64,000 bases of DNA. It comes from Anaerolineaceae bacterium (GTDB taxonomy: Bacteria; Chloroflexota; Anaerolineae; Aggregatilineales; Phototrophicaceae). Position numbers and translations under genes: made by a program. The stretch is from contig WGMX01000018.1 of NCBI GenBank assembly GCA_016124855.1, forward strand, positions 1 through 64,000, given 5' to 3'. The notes under the pieces are model-generated. The model was not told the DNA's origin. It did no database searches and worked only from the letters and a program-made list of their open reading frames with translations. Shown piece after piece: positions 53,721-63,020 of this stretch (position 1 is the stretch's first letter; every line of letters starts with the position of its first letter).

Positions 53721-55202
53721 TTAGGTAGTCAGCACAACTCTGAAACCAATTGTCGAATAACGATGCACAGGATCTAGCTTAAAGTAGAAGGTGGTTTTGG
53801 CACGTTCCATTGACCCTAAGTACGATCCACCCCGAACGATATAGCTAATTGCGGGCGGCGCAGATGGAAGAATACCGGTTGTACTCGCTGCTTGACTGAC
53901 TTGTTTAGTCGAGCACCATTCCCAAACGTTTCCAGCCATATCATAAACACCAAACGGACTCACACCTTGGGGATATTTCCCAACCGGCGTGGTGGATTTA
54001 ATACCACTTTCGCTCGTGTTACAGGAGGTTTTGTCAAACTTGTTTCCCCAAGGGTATCGATGGGTCGTATTGCCCTGTGCGGCGCGCTGCCACTGCTGTT
54101 CGGTAGGCAACGAAACTTTTTGTCCGGTCTTGGCGTTCAACCACAAACAAAAAGCTGTTGCCTCGTACCAGCAAACATACCCACGTGGCATGTCTTTGGT
54201 TTCGGTCGGTTTAGGTTCCACGGCCTTCATATGTCCCTTGTGCCATTCACACGCTTCGTTGGAGAAACTCCACCACTTATCGTTGGCATAGCCATCGGGC
54301 GCATCTACGAATGCTTGGTACTGCTCGTTTGTAATAGGGAATTTGCTGATCTTATAAGCATCAACATGGTATATGACCCGTTTACGCTCGCGTTCGACTA
54401 TGACCTCCCCTGCCGGCACATCACACCAGACCGGCACAGTCGGCATTAGACAAAGCGCTGCCAAACCTTCGGGATCGTAATCTGGAAAATCACGGCGAAA
54501 GTCATTAAAGGCATTACAACCAATTTGAAAGGTTCGGTGCCGCTTAATGAGCGCGACGATGGGACGATATTCGCGTTCAGCATTGCGCAAATACGACTGC
54601 TTTTCGAGTGCTGCTTCAGCTTCTTTGATAACAGCATTCAAATCGATAAATTTGGATGCATACCCGTTCTCTTGGGCAGTTTTCAATAAATAAACGGCGC
54701 GATCAAAATTTCCGGCGTCTAAGGCTTCAGCAGCTTCATCAATGACACTGGCTGCGTCAACGGTAGGTGGCTGCACAGCACCGGCCAAAGTCGATGCCGT
54801 GATATTAATAGATGGCGCTTTTGGTTCGCGTTCTGCCAAGTGAATAGAATTTAGGATTTGTTTGACGGCCTTAACATCAAATCCGTTGCTGAAATCCGCG
54901 TAGTGAATATCTTTTAACTCGCCAGCAAGAGGCGTATTGGGATGGATAAGTACGGGGAAGATATGCTTGCCCAATTTATGGGCAATTGAAAATTCTTGTT
55001 TACAGTAATCCGATGTCACTGATTCTTTAGAAAGCAAGTAAACAAAACCCTCGCACCATGTTAAGCGCTTAAGGATTTCTTCCCACCACTTTTGACCAGC
55101 AGCAATCCGGTGGTCATACCAGACCTCATGAACGTCCAGCGTCTCCACAATCTGCTGACAAAATGGCTTGTCTACCCTCGCATAGCTTATAAATAAACGC
55201 AT
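53721..55202 (-). CDS. TIR domain - FGE/sulfatase-modifying-factor fusion protein
   Basis: The start is ATG 55202 (MRLFISYARVDKPFCQQIV). The N-terminal ~135 residues are a TIR domain: LFISYARVDK, VWYDHRIAAGQKWWEEI, VYLLSKESVTSDYCKQEF; Glu70 aligns with the catalytic Glu of NAD-cleaving TIRs. A helical, repeat-like linker follows (about 165-260). The C-terminal ~230 residues are a formylglycine-generating-enzyme-like domain: YKISKFPITNEQYQAFVD, CWYEATAFCLWLNAKTG, SLPTEQQWQRAAQG, YPWGN, YDMAGNVWEWCS and IVRGGSYLGS. Such fusions are frequent in Chloroflexota and may sense or bind ligands through the C-type-lectin-like FGE fold. Signalling or defence is possible; neither is shown. Confidence 0.9.
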   Translation of the reverse strand: MRLFISYARVDKPFCQQIVETLDVHEVWYDHRIAAGQKWWEEILKRLTWCEGFVYLLSKESVTSDYCKQEFSIAHKLGKHIFPVLIHPNTPLAGELKDIHYADFSNGFDVKAVKQILNSIHLAEREPKAPSINITASTLAGAVQPPTVDAASVIDEAAEALDAGNFDRAVYLLKTAQENGYASKFIDLNAVIKEAEAALEKQSYLRNAEREYRPIVALIKRHRTFQIGCNAFNDFRRDFPDYDPEGLAALCLMPTVPVWCDVPAGEVIVERERKRVIYHVDAYKISKFPITNEQYQAFVDAPDGYANDKWWSFSNEACEWHKGHMKAVEPKPTETKDMPRGYVCWYEATAFCLWLNAKTGQKVSLPTEQQWQRAAQGNTTHRYPWGNKFDKTSCNTSESGIKSTTPVGKYPQGVSPFGVYDMAGNVWEWCSTKQVSQAASTTGILPSAPPAISYIVRGGSYLGSMERAKTTFYFKLDPVHRYSTIGFRVVLTT

Positions 55203-55351
55203 GACTGCCAACCCAGTTAATATGTACCCTTAATCAATATAGTTCTATATTTCTCGATAGTGTACATAAGGATACGTATATTACAAAACTGTAACCGATT
55301 TTATGGTGTATACATGCTTTTTGTACTATTGCATGATATGCTCATCATACT

Positions 55352-56530
55352 ATGCAAAGACATGCTACTAAGCTAAGAGAAATTACGAATCTTTTCTTAA
55401 GATATTGGGCTTGGATAGTACGATTTATCATCTTTTGGCTGGTTGTTGGTCTCATTTCACCGGCACTTCCCCGTGCTCCGCTACAGGCGCAGCAAACTGT
55501 TGACACCACAAAACCAATGGTTTGTGTTCACACTCGCCTGATTGACGAAGTCTATGAGTGGAAAATTCAACGCTCTTTGCAACTTGTACGAGAAATGGGA
55601 GCGACAACAATCGTTGAGTTCTTCCCGTGGGCATATGGTGAACCCTCGCGCGGAAATTACGATTGGGCCTCATTCGACCGAATAGCTCGACAAGCACATA
55701 ATCAAGGTTTGCACATCATCGCCCGAATGGGTCTTGTGCCGGAATGGGCACGGAACCAAACCGGAAATCCGACAACGCTTAATTATTTACCGGATGAATC
55801 TTTCCAAGCATTTAGTGATTTTGTCGCCATATTTGCCAAGCGTTATGCTGGAACCATTGACCAAATTATTATCTGGAACGAGCCCAATTTGTCCTTCGAA
55901 TGGGGGTATCGTCCAGTTATCGCGTCTGATTATGCTCGACTGCTCAAAACCGTTTATGCTCCGGCACACGCTGCTAATCCTGATGTCATGATTCTGGCCG
56001 CTCCACTTGCTCCAACATTGGAACCAGCCGGTAGTCCTAATGGGCTAAATGATTTGCTCTACTTAAAGGCGTTGTATGAAGCGGGCGCAGCACCCTATTT
56101 CGATGCTCTAGCGATGCACACTTACGGCTTTACCGAACCACCGGAAGCCCTTCCTTCGCCGAACGATTTGAACTTCCGCCGCGCAGAGCTTTTACATCAA
56201 ATCATGCTGCAATACGATAATCCCCAAAAACCCGTATTTATCACCGAGAGTGGCTGGAATGATAACCCGCGCTGGACGAAAGCGGTTCGTCCTTCGCAGC
56301 GTGTTGCTTACACGGTCAATGCCTTTGAATGGGCAGAGACTAATTGGCCGTGGCTCGATAAATTATGTTTGTGGGTACTGAGGTATCCTGCTAACACGCG
56401 AAGTTACCCTGATAATTTTGCGTTGATAACACCCGATTTCGAACTCACGCCGATTTATTATGCAATACAAGCCTATGCACGGGGCTGGCAGCAAGGGAAA
56501 GACCTATGGTTACCCGCGCCCGTTCGCTAA
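55352..56530 (+). CDS. Secreted clan-A glycoside hydrolase-like protein
   Basis: 392 residues with an N-terminal membrane anchor or signal (IVRFIIFWLVVGLISPALP). The rest is a TIM barrel of clan GH-A, closest in style to GH39/GH5-like proteins: the acid/base Glu lies in IIIWNEPN (about 173) and the nucleophile Glu in KPVFITESGW (about 303). EFFPWAYGEPSRGNYDWASFD is a typical strand-3 region. Both catalytic Glu are present, so it should be active on a polysaccharide; the substrate is not predictable. The following gene starts 25 nt before its stop, implying co-translation. Confidence 0.85.
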   Translation: MQRHATKLREITNLFLRYWAWIVRFIIFWLVVGLISPALPRAPLQAQQTVDTTKPMVCVHTRLIDEVYEWKIQRSLQLVREMGATTIVEFFPWAYGEPSRGNYDWASFDRIARQAHNQGLHIIARMGLVPEWARNQTGNPTTLNYLPDESFQAFSDFVAIFAKRYAGTIDQIIIWNEPNLSFEWGYRPVIASDYARLLKTVYAPAHAANPDVMILAAPLAPTLEPAGSPNGLNDLLYLKALYEAGAAPYFDALAMHTYGFTEPPEALPSPNDLNFRRAELLHQIMLQYDNPQKPVFITESGWNDNPRWTKAVRPSQRVAYTVNAFEWAETNWPWLDKLCLWVLRYPANTRSYPDNFALITPDFELTPIYYAIQAYARGWQQGKDLWLPAPVR

Positions 56531-57312
56531 ATTTTTTCGTCATATTTGTAGCACTGACGCTGTGGGCATGGGGGCTATCAGGGGTAATATTCTGGATCCG
56601 GTGGAACTCGGTTACACGCCCTAACGCTCCCATTAAAGAACTTTTTCCTTACGGAGAAATTCGCATCGGGGTAGACGCGAGTTATCCGCCATTCGCCGTC
56701 GCAACCAGTGATGATTTATATGGCATTGATATTGATATAGGCAAAGCTGTTGGAAAACGACTCAATGTTCCTGTGCGCTTCATCAATATGGGTTACGACG
56801 GCTTATATGACTCACTAAAGGCTGACCAAGCAGATATTCTCATTTCAGCGCTTACCATCGATTATTCGCGCAGTGGAGATGTCTTGTATACGGTTGCTTA
56901 CTTTAATGGGGGTCAAGTTCTCGTCACCGATAATCAACATCCATTGGCGAATATGAACGAGATTAGTGGACATACCTTAGCTTTTGAGTTTGGTTCGGAC
57001 GCAAACCTGACAGCACGGGCGTGGCTCAGACGAATTGCACCTTTCCAACTGATGCCTTATGAAACCCCGAACATTGCGCTCGATTCAGTTCGGCTTGGTG
57101 ACAGTGACGCGGCCTTAGTCGATTCAACGAGTGCGGGCCTATATCTGCGCCAGCATCCAGATTGGCGGGTACAAGAGGTTCAAGTCACTGATCTGCTATA
57201 TGCAATTGCGGTCAGCACTAAAAGAGGTAATACATGGGCAGCCGTCAATAACGCGCTCAAATCGCTTATAGACGACCGGACAATTGCAGCAATTCTTAAG
57301 CATTGGCTTTAA
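56506..57312 (+). CDS. Amino-acid-type ABC substrate-binding protein, membrane-anchored
   Basis: 268 residues. An N-terminal membrane anchor (FFVIFVALTLWAWGLSGVIFWI) is followed by an SBP_bac_3 domain: IRIGVDASYPPFAV, YGIDIDIGKAVGKRLNVPVRFINMGYDGLYDSL and KADQADILISALTIDYSR. This is the fold that binds amino acids or serves as a sensor domain. No ABC permease or ATPase is next to it. It overlaps the glycosidase gene and converges with the ParA gene (4-bp overlap of the ends). The ligand and the transporter partner are unknown. Confidence 0.85.
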   Translation: MVTRARSLNFFVIFVALTLWAWGLSGVIFWIRWNSVTRPNAPIKELFPYGEIRIGVDASYPPFAVATSDDLYGIDIDIGKAVGKRLNVPVRFINMGYDGLYDSLKADQADILISALTIDYSRSGDVLYTVAYFNGGQVLVTDNQHPLANMNEISGHTLAFEFGSDANLTARAWLRRIAPFQLMPYETPNIALDSVRLGDSDAALVDSTSAGLYLRQHPDWRVQEVQVTDLLYAIAVSTKRGNTWAAVNNALKSLIDDRTIAAILKHWL

Positions 57313-58073
57313 GCGAGCAGTTCGTCAACCAGCGCTCGATAGGCCTGTGCACCGGCACTTTCCGGCGCGTAATCAACAACAGCTTTTCCGACATGGGGGG
57401 CATCTGCTACCGTTGGGTCATATGGGATAGCGGTGCGAAACACTTGTCCCGGTAATAATGTGCGAATGTCAGCCAGAACTTTAGCAGCAAATAACGATTC
57501 TGAGTCGAAAAATGTCGGCAAAATGCCCCGTAATTTTAGATTAGGGTTACCCATGCCAGTGCGAACATGGCTGATAATATCTTGAACCGCCTTTATTCCT
57601 TGCATTGCCGGATAATTACATTGAATCGGGATAATGAGTTGATCAGCAGCGATCAAGGCCGAAACCGTTAGTACATTAAGACCGGGGGGTGTATCAATCA
57701 GAACAAAGTCGAACGTATATTGTGTTTCGCGCAGAACTGTTCGCAATCGCCCCAGAGGATGTTGTTCCTGTACCATACGGATGGCCGCTGTAGCCAAATC
57801 CACGCTGCCGGGAACAAGTGCTACCAGCGAACCAAAGGTCTGCATGACTCTCACAAGTGAGATTTCAGGATACATCAGTAAAGAATAACTGCTTCGTGTG
57901 AGGCGATAGGGATCGTATCCCATAAAGACTGTTAAGCTGGCCTGAGGGTCGAGGTCAACTAATAACACGCGTTTGCCGCGGCTGGCAAGCACCAAGCCAA
58001 GGTTTAACACAGTGGTTGTTTTTCCAACCCCACCTTTTTGGTTAGCAACCGCTAGAATATATGTCACACACAC
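57309..58073 (-). CDS. ParA/Soj-family ATPase
   Basis: 254 residues of the MinD/ParA family: deviant Walker A KGGVGKTTTVLNLG (about 13), RVLLVDLDPQASLTVFMG and DFVLIDTPPGLNVLT. The start is GTG 58073, or GTG 58067 in the same frame. ParA proteins position DNA or large complexes using ATP-driven patterns on nucleoid or membrane. No parB or parS-like sequence is beside it, so it is an orphan and could position a surface or polysaccharide machine, given its neighbours. Confidence 0.9.
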   Translation of the reverse strand: MCVTYILAVANQKGGVGKTTTVLNLGLVLASRGKRVLLVDLDPQASLTVFMGYDPYRLTRSSYSLLMYPEISLVRVMQTFGSLVALVPGSVDLATAAIRMVQEQHPLGRLRTVLRETQYTFDFVLIDTPPGLNVLTVSALIAADQLIIPIQCNYPAMQGIKAVQDIISHVRTGMGNPNLKLRGILPTFFDSESLFAAKVLADIRTLLPGQVFRTAIPYDPTVADAPHVGKAVVDYAPESAGAQAYRALVDELLA

Positions 58074-58132
58074 GTCCAGTAATTATGCAAGAATAAAGGC
58101 GATTATACCCTAAAAGGCTGGAATGTTGCCTA

Positions 58133-59263
58133 ATGAGCCATTATACTTCTCAAATTATGCACGTTGGGATAGACACACGCCTCACCTACTACCGCACCGG
58201 CGGCATCAGCACTTATATGAGACGGCTGGTTTCCGCTTTGGAGGTAATTGATAGTCATAACGATTATACAATTTTCCAAAGTCGTAAGGCTGCAACATCA
58301 ATAGCAGACCGCTTCAAGACGGCTAAATTATGGACACCATGTCATCACCGAATCGAACGGCTTGCCCTCTCGGTGGAATTGGCGCGTTTTGGTCTGGACA
58401 TTCTACACAGTCCGGACTTTATCCCACCCTTACGCGGGGCGCGCAAACATGTTATCACGGTGCATGACTTGACGTTTCTTCACTATCCGCAGCACCTCAC
58501 CGAAGAAGCCCGTCATTATTACAACGACCAAATTCAAGCAGCGGTTAAACAGGCAAATCACATCCTTGCGGACAGCAATGCAACAAAAATTGATCTCATC
58601 AATATGCTGCGTGTGCCAGCCGAGAAAATCACTGTACATATGCTGGGTGTTGATGAACAATTTTGTCCACTTGATGTGGATATACTTGAAGCACAGCGGC
58701 AAAAACATCAGTTGCCGGAACAGTACATTTTGTTCGTGGGAACATTTGAGCCGCGCAAGAACATTCTTGGATTGTTGCAAGCATACAAACACCTGCTAGC
58801 AGATTTGCCCGATGCACCGCCAATCGTATTAGTCGGTAGACGGGGATGGTTGTTTGACGAAACCATGCAAAACATTCGTGACTTAAATCTTGGAGACCGT
58901 ATTTTGTGGCGTGAGAACATTGACGACAGCGATTTACCCGCCGTTTATAATCTGGCTTCGGTTTTAGTTTTGCCCTCGTTTTATGAAGGTTTTGGTTTCC
59001 CTGCATTAGAAGCAATGGCCTGTGGAACTGTTCCAATTGTCAGCAACCGCTCATCATTACCGGAAGTCGTCGGGGATGTAGGACTGCAAATTAACCCTGA
59101 TGATATAGACGCGCTAAAAGAAGCTGTCCAGAAGGCTATAACGGACACCGATTGGCGAGTGCATCAACAAGAGCTAGGACTGGAACGTGCCAAGCAATTT
59201 CGATGGGAGACTACAGCGCAAATTGCACTATCGGTTTATCAAGCGGTAGGGGCAGCGATATGA
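58133..59263 (+). CDS. Glycosyltransferase family 4 protein
   Basis: 376 residues with GT-B fold. VGIDTRLTYYRTGGISTYMRRL at the N-terminus is typical of GT4 acceptor-side loops; the donor side has ILFVGTFEPRKNILGLLQAY, the EX7E region PSFYEGFGFPALEAMACGTVPIVSNRSSLPEV and a C-terminal RFRWETTA-like helix. It transfers a sugar from a nucleotide donor, probably in surface-polysaccharide synthesis. The start may be ATG 58133 or the internal ATG at 58157. It overlaps the next glycosyltransferase by 4 nt. Confidence 0.92.
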   Translation: MSHYTSQIMHVGIDTRLTYYRTGGISTYMRRLVSALEVIDSHNDYTIFQSRKAATSIADRFKTAKLWTPCHHRIERLALSVELARFGLDILHSPDFIPPLRGARKHVITVHDLTFLHYPQHLTEEARHYYNDQIQAAVKQANHILADSNATKIDLINMLRVPAEKITVHMLGVDEQFCPLDVDILEAQRQKHQLPEQYILFVGTFEPRKNILGLLQAYKHLLADLPDAPPIVLVGRRGWLFDETMQNIRDLNLGDRILWRENIDDSDLPAVYNLASVLVLPSFYEGFGFPALEAMACGTVPIVSNRSSLPEVVGDVGLQINPDDIDALKEAVQKAITDTDWRVHQQELGLERAKQFRWETTAQIALSVYQAVGAAI

Positions 59264-60477
59264 AAATCTTGTTTGTCACTGCCAGCCTGCCCTATCCACC
59301 GCAGCAAGGGGGTGCACTACGCACGTATGGCTTGCTTCACGGTTTACATCAGGCGGGGCATGAGCTAACGCTTTTGAGTTTTAGCGATACAGATACGAGC
59401 TACATGGGTACACCACTCGAGACATTTTGCAAAAAAATAGAAACCGTTGCGTTCCCCACGCGTTCCAAAAGTGATCGACTGCGCGATTTGTTGCTTACGA
59501 GCGAGCCGGATATTGGTCGGAGACTGTATAGTGAAGCCTTTGAGAAACGACTCAAGGAATTGATCAAGACCGATCAGTTCGATGTGATCCAATTTGAGGG
59601 AATTGAGGTGGCCTGTTACTTACCTGTTCTGCGGCAAGTAGGAACACGAGCCAAACTCGTTTATGATGCCTTTAACGCCGAGGCAAACATGCAGTACGCG
59701 ATCTTTGAAATTGATCGCGGCAATCCTCGACGTTGGTTAGCGGCGGCTTATTCGTTCGTGCAATCACGACGGATTAGAAAATTTGAAAACGAGCTGTGCC
59801 AACTGGCCGATCTGGTTATCGCGGTATCCGCAGAAGATGCTGCTCTTTTGCAAAGTTACAACCCAAAAAACAAAGTTCCGGTGGTAGCCAACGGTATTTT
59901 TGCGAATGAGTACGAAAAACAAAGCAGCGAGTTGAATTTGGGCAATCAAGCATTAGTCTTTACTGGCAAGATGGATTACCGCCCGAATGTTGACGCTGTG
60001 TTGTGGTTTGTTTCCCAAATTCTGCCTAGAGTCAAACAGTTGGCAGCGGATGTCAAATTTTACATTGTAGGACAAAAGCCCCACGAAAGTTTGGAACCCC
60101 TGCGCGATAATTCCAGTGTGGTCGTGACAGGATGGGTCGAAAGTGTGTTACCCTACTTAAAAGGCTGTGAGGTTTACATCGCCCCATTACGGATGGGCAG
60201 CGGTACACGACTCAAAATACTGGAAGCGATGGCCGCAGGTTGCGCAGTTGTGGCTACGACAATGGCAGCCAGCGGGATGCAGCGTGAGACTGAAATGGGT
60301 ATGATGATTGCGGATAACCCAGATCAGATGGCGGATATCATCATTAAGTTATTAAACACACCTACACTTCGTTCCAAGTTAGGTGCAGAAGCAAAGGCTT
60401 ATGTGAACAAGCATTACGATTGGTCGGTACTCATTCCCGATCTTTTAGCGGCCTTCGAGGCTATCGAGCGTGGATAG
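59260..60477 (+). CDS. Glycosyltransferase family 4 protein (WcaI/PslH-like)
   Basis: The start is ATG 59260 (MKILFVTASLPYPPQQGGAL), overlapping the previous stop (ATGA). About 405 residues. PPQQGGALRTYGLLHGLHQAGHELTLLSF and LVYDAFNAEANMQ mark the N-terminal half; the donor half has LVFTGKMDYRPNVDAVLWFV, VVVTGWVESVLPYLKGCEVYIAPLRMGSGTRLKILEAMAAG. This arrangement is common in exopolysaccharide clusters. It overlaps the heptosyltransferase-like gene by 8 nt. Confidence 0.92.
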   Translation: MKILFVTASLPYPPQQGGALRTYGLLHGLHQAGHELTLLSFSDTDTSYMGTPLETFCKKIETVAFPTRSKSDRLRDLLLTSEPDIGRRLYSEAFEKRLKELIKTDQFDVIQFEGIEVACYLPVLRQVGTRAKLVYDAFNAEANMQYAIFEIDRGNPRRWLAAAYSFVQSRRIRKFENELCQLADLVIAVSAEDAALLQSYNPKNKVPVVANGIFANEYEKQSSELNLGNQALVFTGKMDYRPNVDAVLWFVSQILPRVKQLAADVKFYIVGQKPHESLEPLRDNSSVVVTGWVESVLPYLKGCEVYIAPLRMGSGTRLKILEAMAAGCAVVATTMAASGMQRETEMGMMIADNPDQMADIIIKLLNTPTLRSKLGAEAKAYVNKHYDWSVLIPDLLAAFEAIERG

Positions 60478-61666
60478 AGAAGCGCTGGTCATCCGCAACC
60501 AAGCCATGACCGAGGCGTTTCACAGTACGCCACTAAAGCATCAAGCACGGCGCGCCTTATTGAGGATGGCTTCACATTTCCCAATACCCAACGGAAGGCG
60601 CACACACACAGATCGCATTCTGTTGATTCGGCCCGACCATCTGGGTGACGTGTTATTGACTGCACCAGCTATTCATGCCCTAAAGAGCGCTAATCCACAG
60701 TTGGAGATTCATGCATTAGTCGGGCCGTGGTCAGCCGACGTAATGGCTAACTTCCCGGAAGTTGATCTGGTTTTGACACTGCCCTTTCCCGGGTTCAGCC
60801 GAACTGCCAAAGAAAATCTACGTTCGCCATATCAGTTAGCCGTATCGACAGCAGCGCATCTACGAAGGATTGGTTATGGTTGTGCCATTATTATGCGCCC
60901 TGACCATTGGTGGGGCGCACTCGTCGCACAGCTTGCTGGAATCCCAACACGCATTGGTTATGATTTAACGGATGTTACCCCGTATCTGACTGAGGCCGTA
61001 CCGTTTACCCATGAGCATGCGGTCCTCCAAAATGTTCGGTTATTGCACAAGTGGGTCAAGTCGCCTCAACCTGAACATTTGGTCAACGACTATCTTGTGC
61101 ATGAGAATGACCGCGCTTATGTCAACGGATATCTTAGTACATGGGGTGTCCCCCATGCAAAGCCGATCTTTTGTATTCATCCCGGTACGGGTACAGCCGT
61201 AAAACATTGGACGGAAGCCGGTTGGGCGCAGGTGGCGGATATATTGACCGAACAATTGAATGCTCAGGTGGTATTTACCGGCAGCGAGAAAGAATTGGCA
61301 CTGGTTCGACGGATAATCGGCAATATGAAGCAGCCAGCCGTTATCACCGCAGGCGACACGGGTGTTGGTCAACTTGCGGCGCTGTTCCGACGGGCAAAAG
61401 TTGTTCTTGGGCCGGACAGTGGCCCGCTGCACCTCGCCGCTGCGGTACAAACGCCCACCGTGACCTTATTTGGCCCTGCCGATCCGGTTGAATTTGGGCC
61501 GTGGGGTTCGCCACAAAAACATATGGTACTAACCAGTGACATTGGCTGCCGCCCGTGTCGGGTGATTGATTGGTCAGGGGATGACCTCAGCTATCATCCG
61601 TGCGTTCGTGAGATTACCGTTGCCCGCGTTTTGGATGCGGCGCGACGTGTTGTTCAATCGACTTAA
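60470..61666 (+). CDS. Glycosyltransferase family 9 (heptosyltransferase-like)
   Basis: 398 residues from GTG 60470. DRILLIRPDHLGDVLLTAPAIHAL begins the GT9 domain at about residue 48; FCIHPGTGTAVKHWTEAGWA and LGPDSGPLHLAAAVQTPTVTLFGPADP are the donor-site motifs. CRPCRVIDWSGDD near the end is a typical Cys-containing loop. GT9 enzymes transfer heptose or related sugars to surface glycolipids. A Chloroflexota-type cell may lack classical LPS, so the acceptor is uncertain. Third gene of the overlapping glycosyltransferase series. Confidence 0.92.
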   Translation: MDREALVIRNQAMTEAFHSTPLKHQARRALLRMASHFPIPNGRRTHTDRILLIRPDHLGDVLLTAPAIHALKSANPQLEIHALVGPWSADVMANFPEVDLVLTLPFPGFSRTAKENLRSPYQLAVSTAAHLRRIGYGCAIIMRPDHWWGALVAQLAGIPTRIGYDLTDVTPYLTEAVPFTHEHAVLQNVRLLHKWVKSPQPEHLVNDYLVHENDRAYVNGYLSTWGVPHAKPIFCIHPGTGTAVKHWTEAGWAQVADILTEQLNAQVVFTGSEKELALVRRIIGNMKQPAVITAGDTGVGQLAALFRRAKVVLGPDSGPLHLAAAVQTPTVTLFGPADPVEFGPWGSPQKHMVLTSDIGCRPCRVIDWSGDDLSYHPCVREITVARVLDAARRVVQST

Positions 61667-61710
61667 ATGACGACCAAAACGCAAAAACTGCGAAATATGC
61701 TGCAAATTCA

Positions 61711-61863
61711 GCACAATTTGCACATTTATCCGCTGAAATGACCGGCGGGATTGAGAGAGCAAGGCGCTGAATTGACATTTTGTGTCAGCGGGACGCTCAC
61801 TCAATGCCACTGATTCGTCACAACCTCGGCGGATGGTTCGGTTAATGCCACCGCTACGCAATT
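61711..61863. repeat. Dispersed intergenic repeat, copy B
   Basis: The partner of 44915-45066, about 153 bp, with a 22-base identical core (61764-61785). It is followed, as at copy A, by a GAAC-type box and by the GGTTCGAGTTT-CAAACTTTTG block (61997-62018). The 415-bp gap between glycosyltransferase and PPK2 genes holds only this repeat material and a short hairpin (GGAATGGT/ACCATTCC at 62041-62061). Confidence 0.75.
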
Positions 61864-61940
61864 TGTGCATGTCACTGCTTTGTTTGCTGGTTCTTTAAGC
61901 AGGCGAACATTGATTTGTGGCACAACACCCCTTCAGTATA

Positions 61941-61952
61941 GAACGTATATTC
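61941..61952. promoter_or_regulatory. LexA-like box, imperfect
   Basis: GAACGTATATTC, one mismatch from GAAC-N4-GTTC. It occupies the same place relative to the repeat as the box at 45445. Confidence 0.2.
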
Positions 61953-62081
61953 TTATTTCATTTTAAGACAATCGCCTATCATAGTCAAGCAAAATCGGTT
62001 CGAGTTTACAAACTTTTGAGCGCGGTAATTTGTACGAAAAGGAATGGTCTGAAACCATTCCCTACGAAAAATAATCGGTGT

Positions 62082-62903
62082 TTAATCGGGAATGACGACC
62101 TTTTCTAATCCGACATCCGGCGGGGGAAAACGTGGATTCATATCTTCCAATGTGGCGACGATGGTTTTAGCCACGACGAGGTCACGGTACCACTTGTGAT
62201 TGGCGGGGACGATGTGCCAAGGGGCATAATCGGTATTACAGCGCTCAAGCAAGGCTTCGTAAGCGTCCATGTAACTATCCCATTGTTCACGTACAGGCAA
62301 ATCACCCAGCTCGAATTTCCACTGCTTATCGGGGTTTTCCAACCGTGATATTAGACGTTCCTTTTGCTCATCTTTGCTGATGTGCAAATAAAATTTCAAG
62401 ATACGTGTGCCGTTGGCAGCCAATAACTGCTCAAACTGATTAATGTAGTCATAACGTGTCTTCCAAACTGACTTCGGAACAAGGTTATTCACACGCACGA
62501 TCAGCACATCTTCATAATGGCTGCGGTTAAATACACCTATGTAACCTCGTGGGGGGGCATATTGATGGACACGCCATAAGAAATCGTGGGCGAGTTCCTC
62601 CGGCGTAGGGGCTTTGAAGGAGGCCACACGCACGCCCTGCGGATTTACGCCTTCAAAGACTTTACGGATAACGCCATCTTTCCCGCCCGTATCCATCGCT
62701 TGAAAGACAACCAATAATGATTGTTTACCTTCGGCATATAAGATTTCTTGTAAGTCTTCTAATTTCTCTTTGAGTTTGATTAACTCTAAATCCGCGCTGG
62801 CCTCGTCTAAATCTTCATGAAAGTCAGGATCATATTGCTGGAGTTTGACGGCGCTGCCGTATTTCGGAGTGAGTTTATATTTAGCCACAACAAAGCCTTT
62901 CAT
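62082..62903 (-). CDS. Polyphosphate kinase 2 family protein
   Basis: 273 residues of the PPK2 family, which phosphorylates nucleotides (ADP/GDP or AMP) with polyphosphate. Walker A is FQAMDTGGKDGVIRKVF (about 88-104), the lid/Walker B region is GVFNRSHYEDVLIVRV (about 143-158), and HISKDEQKERLISRLENPDKQWKF and DYAPWHIVPANHKWYRDLVVA are class-typical. A single PPK2 domain of this length fits class I or III; the class cannot be fixed by eye. It lies between the repeat region and the NFACT-type gene, transcribed on the minus strand. Confidence 0.95.
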   Translation of the reverse strand: MKGFVVAKYKLTPKYGSAVKLQQYDPDFHEDLDEASADLELIKLKEKLEDLQEILYAEGKQSLLVVFQAMDTGGKDGVIRKVFEGVNPQGVRVASFKAPTPEELAHDFLWRVHQYAPPRGYIGVFNRSHYEDVLIVRVNNLVPKSVWKTRYDYINQFEQLLAANGTRILKFYLHISKDEQKERLISRLENPDKQWKFELGDLPVREQWDSYMDAYEALLERCNTDYAPWHIVPANHKWYRDLVVAKTIVATLEDMNPRFPPPDVGLEKVVIPD

Positions 62904-63020
62904 AAGCGAGTTATTTATCCGGTAATTCTCTAAAGCGGGAGCACACGTAGGTGTTCCCCTACATCAAGCGGCTCTTTAGCGAAGAAATTTACGGGATAAG
63001 CCACAAAGCGATACTTATTC

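Noticed and set aside
57309-58073. Plasmid or phage partition locus
   Set aside because: No ParB, parS-like repeats or replication genes are nearby; chromosomal neighbours continue on both sides.
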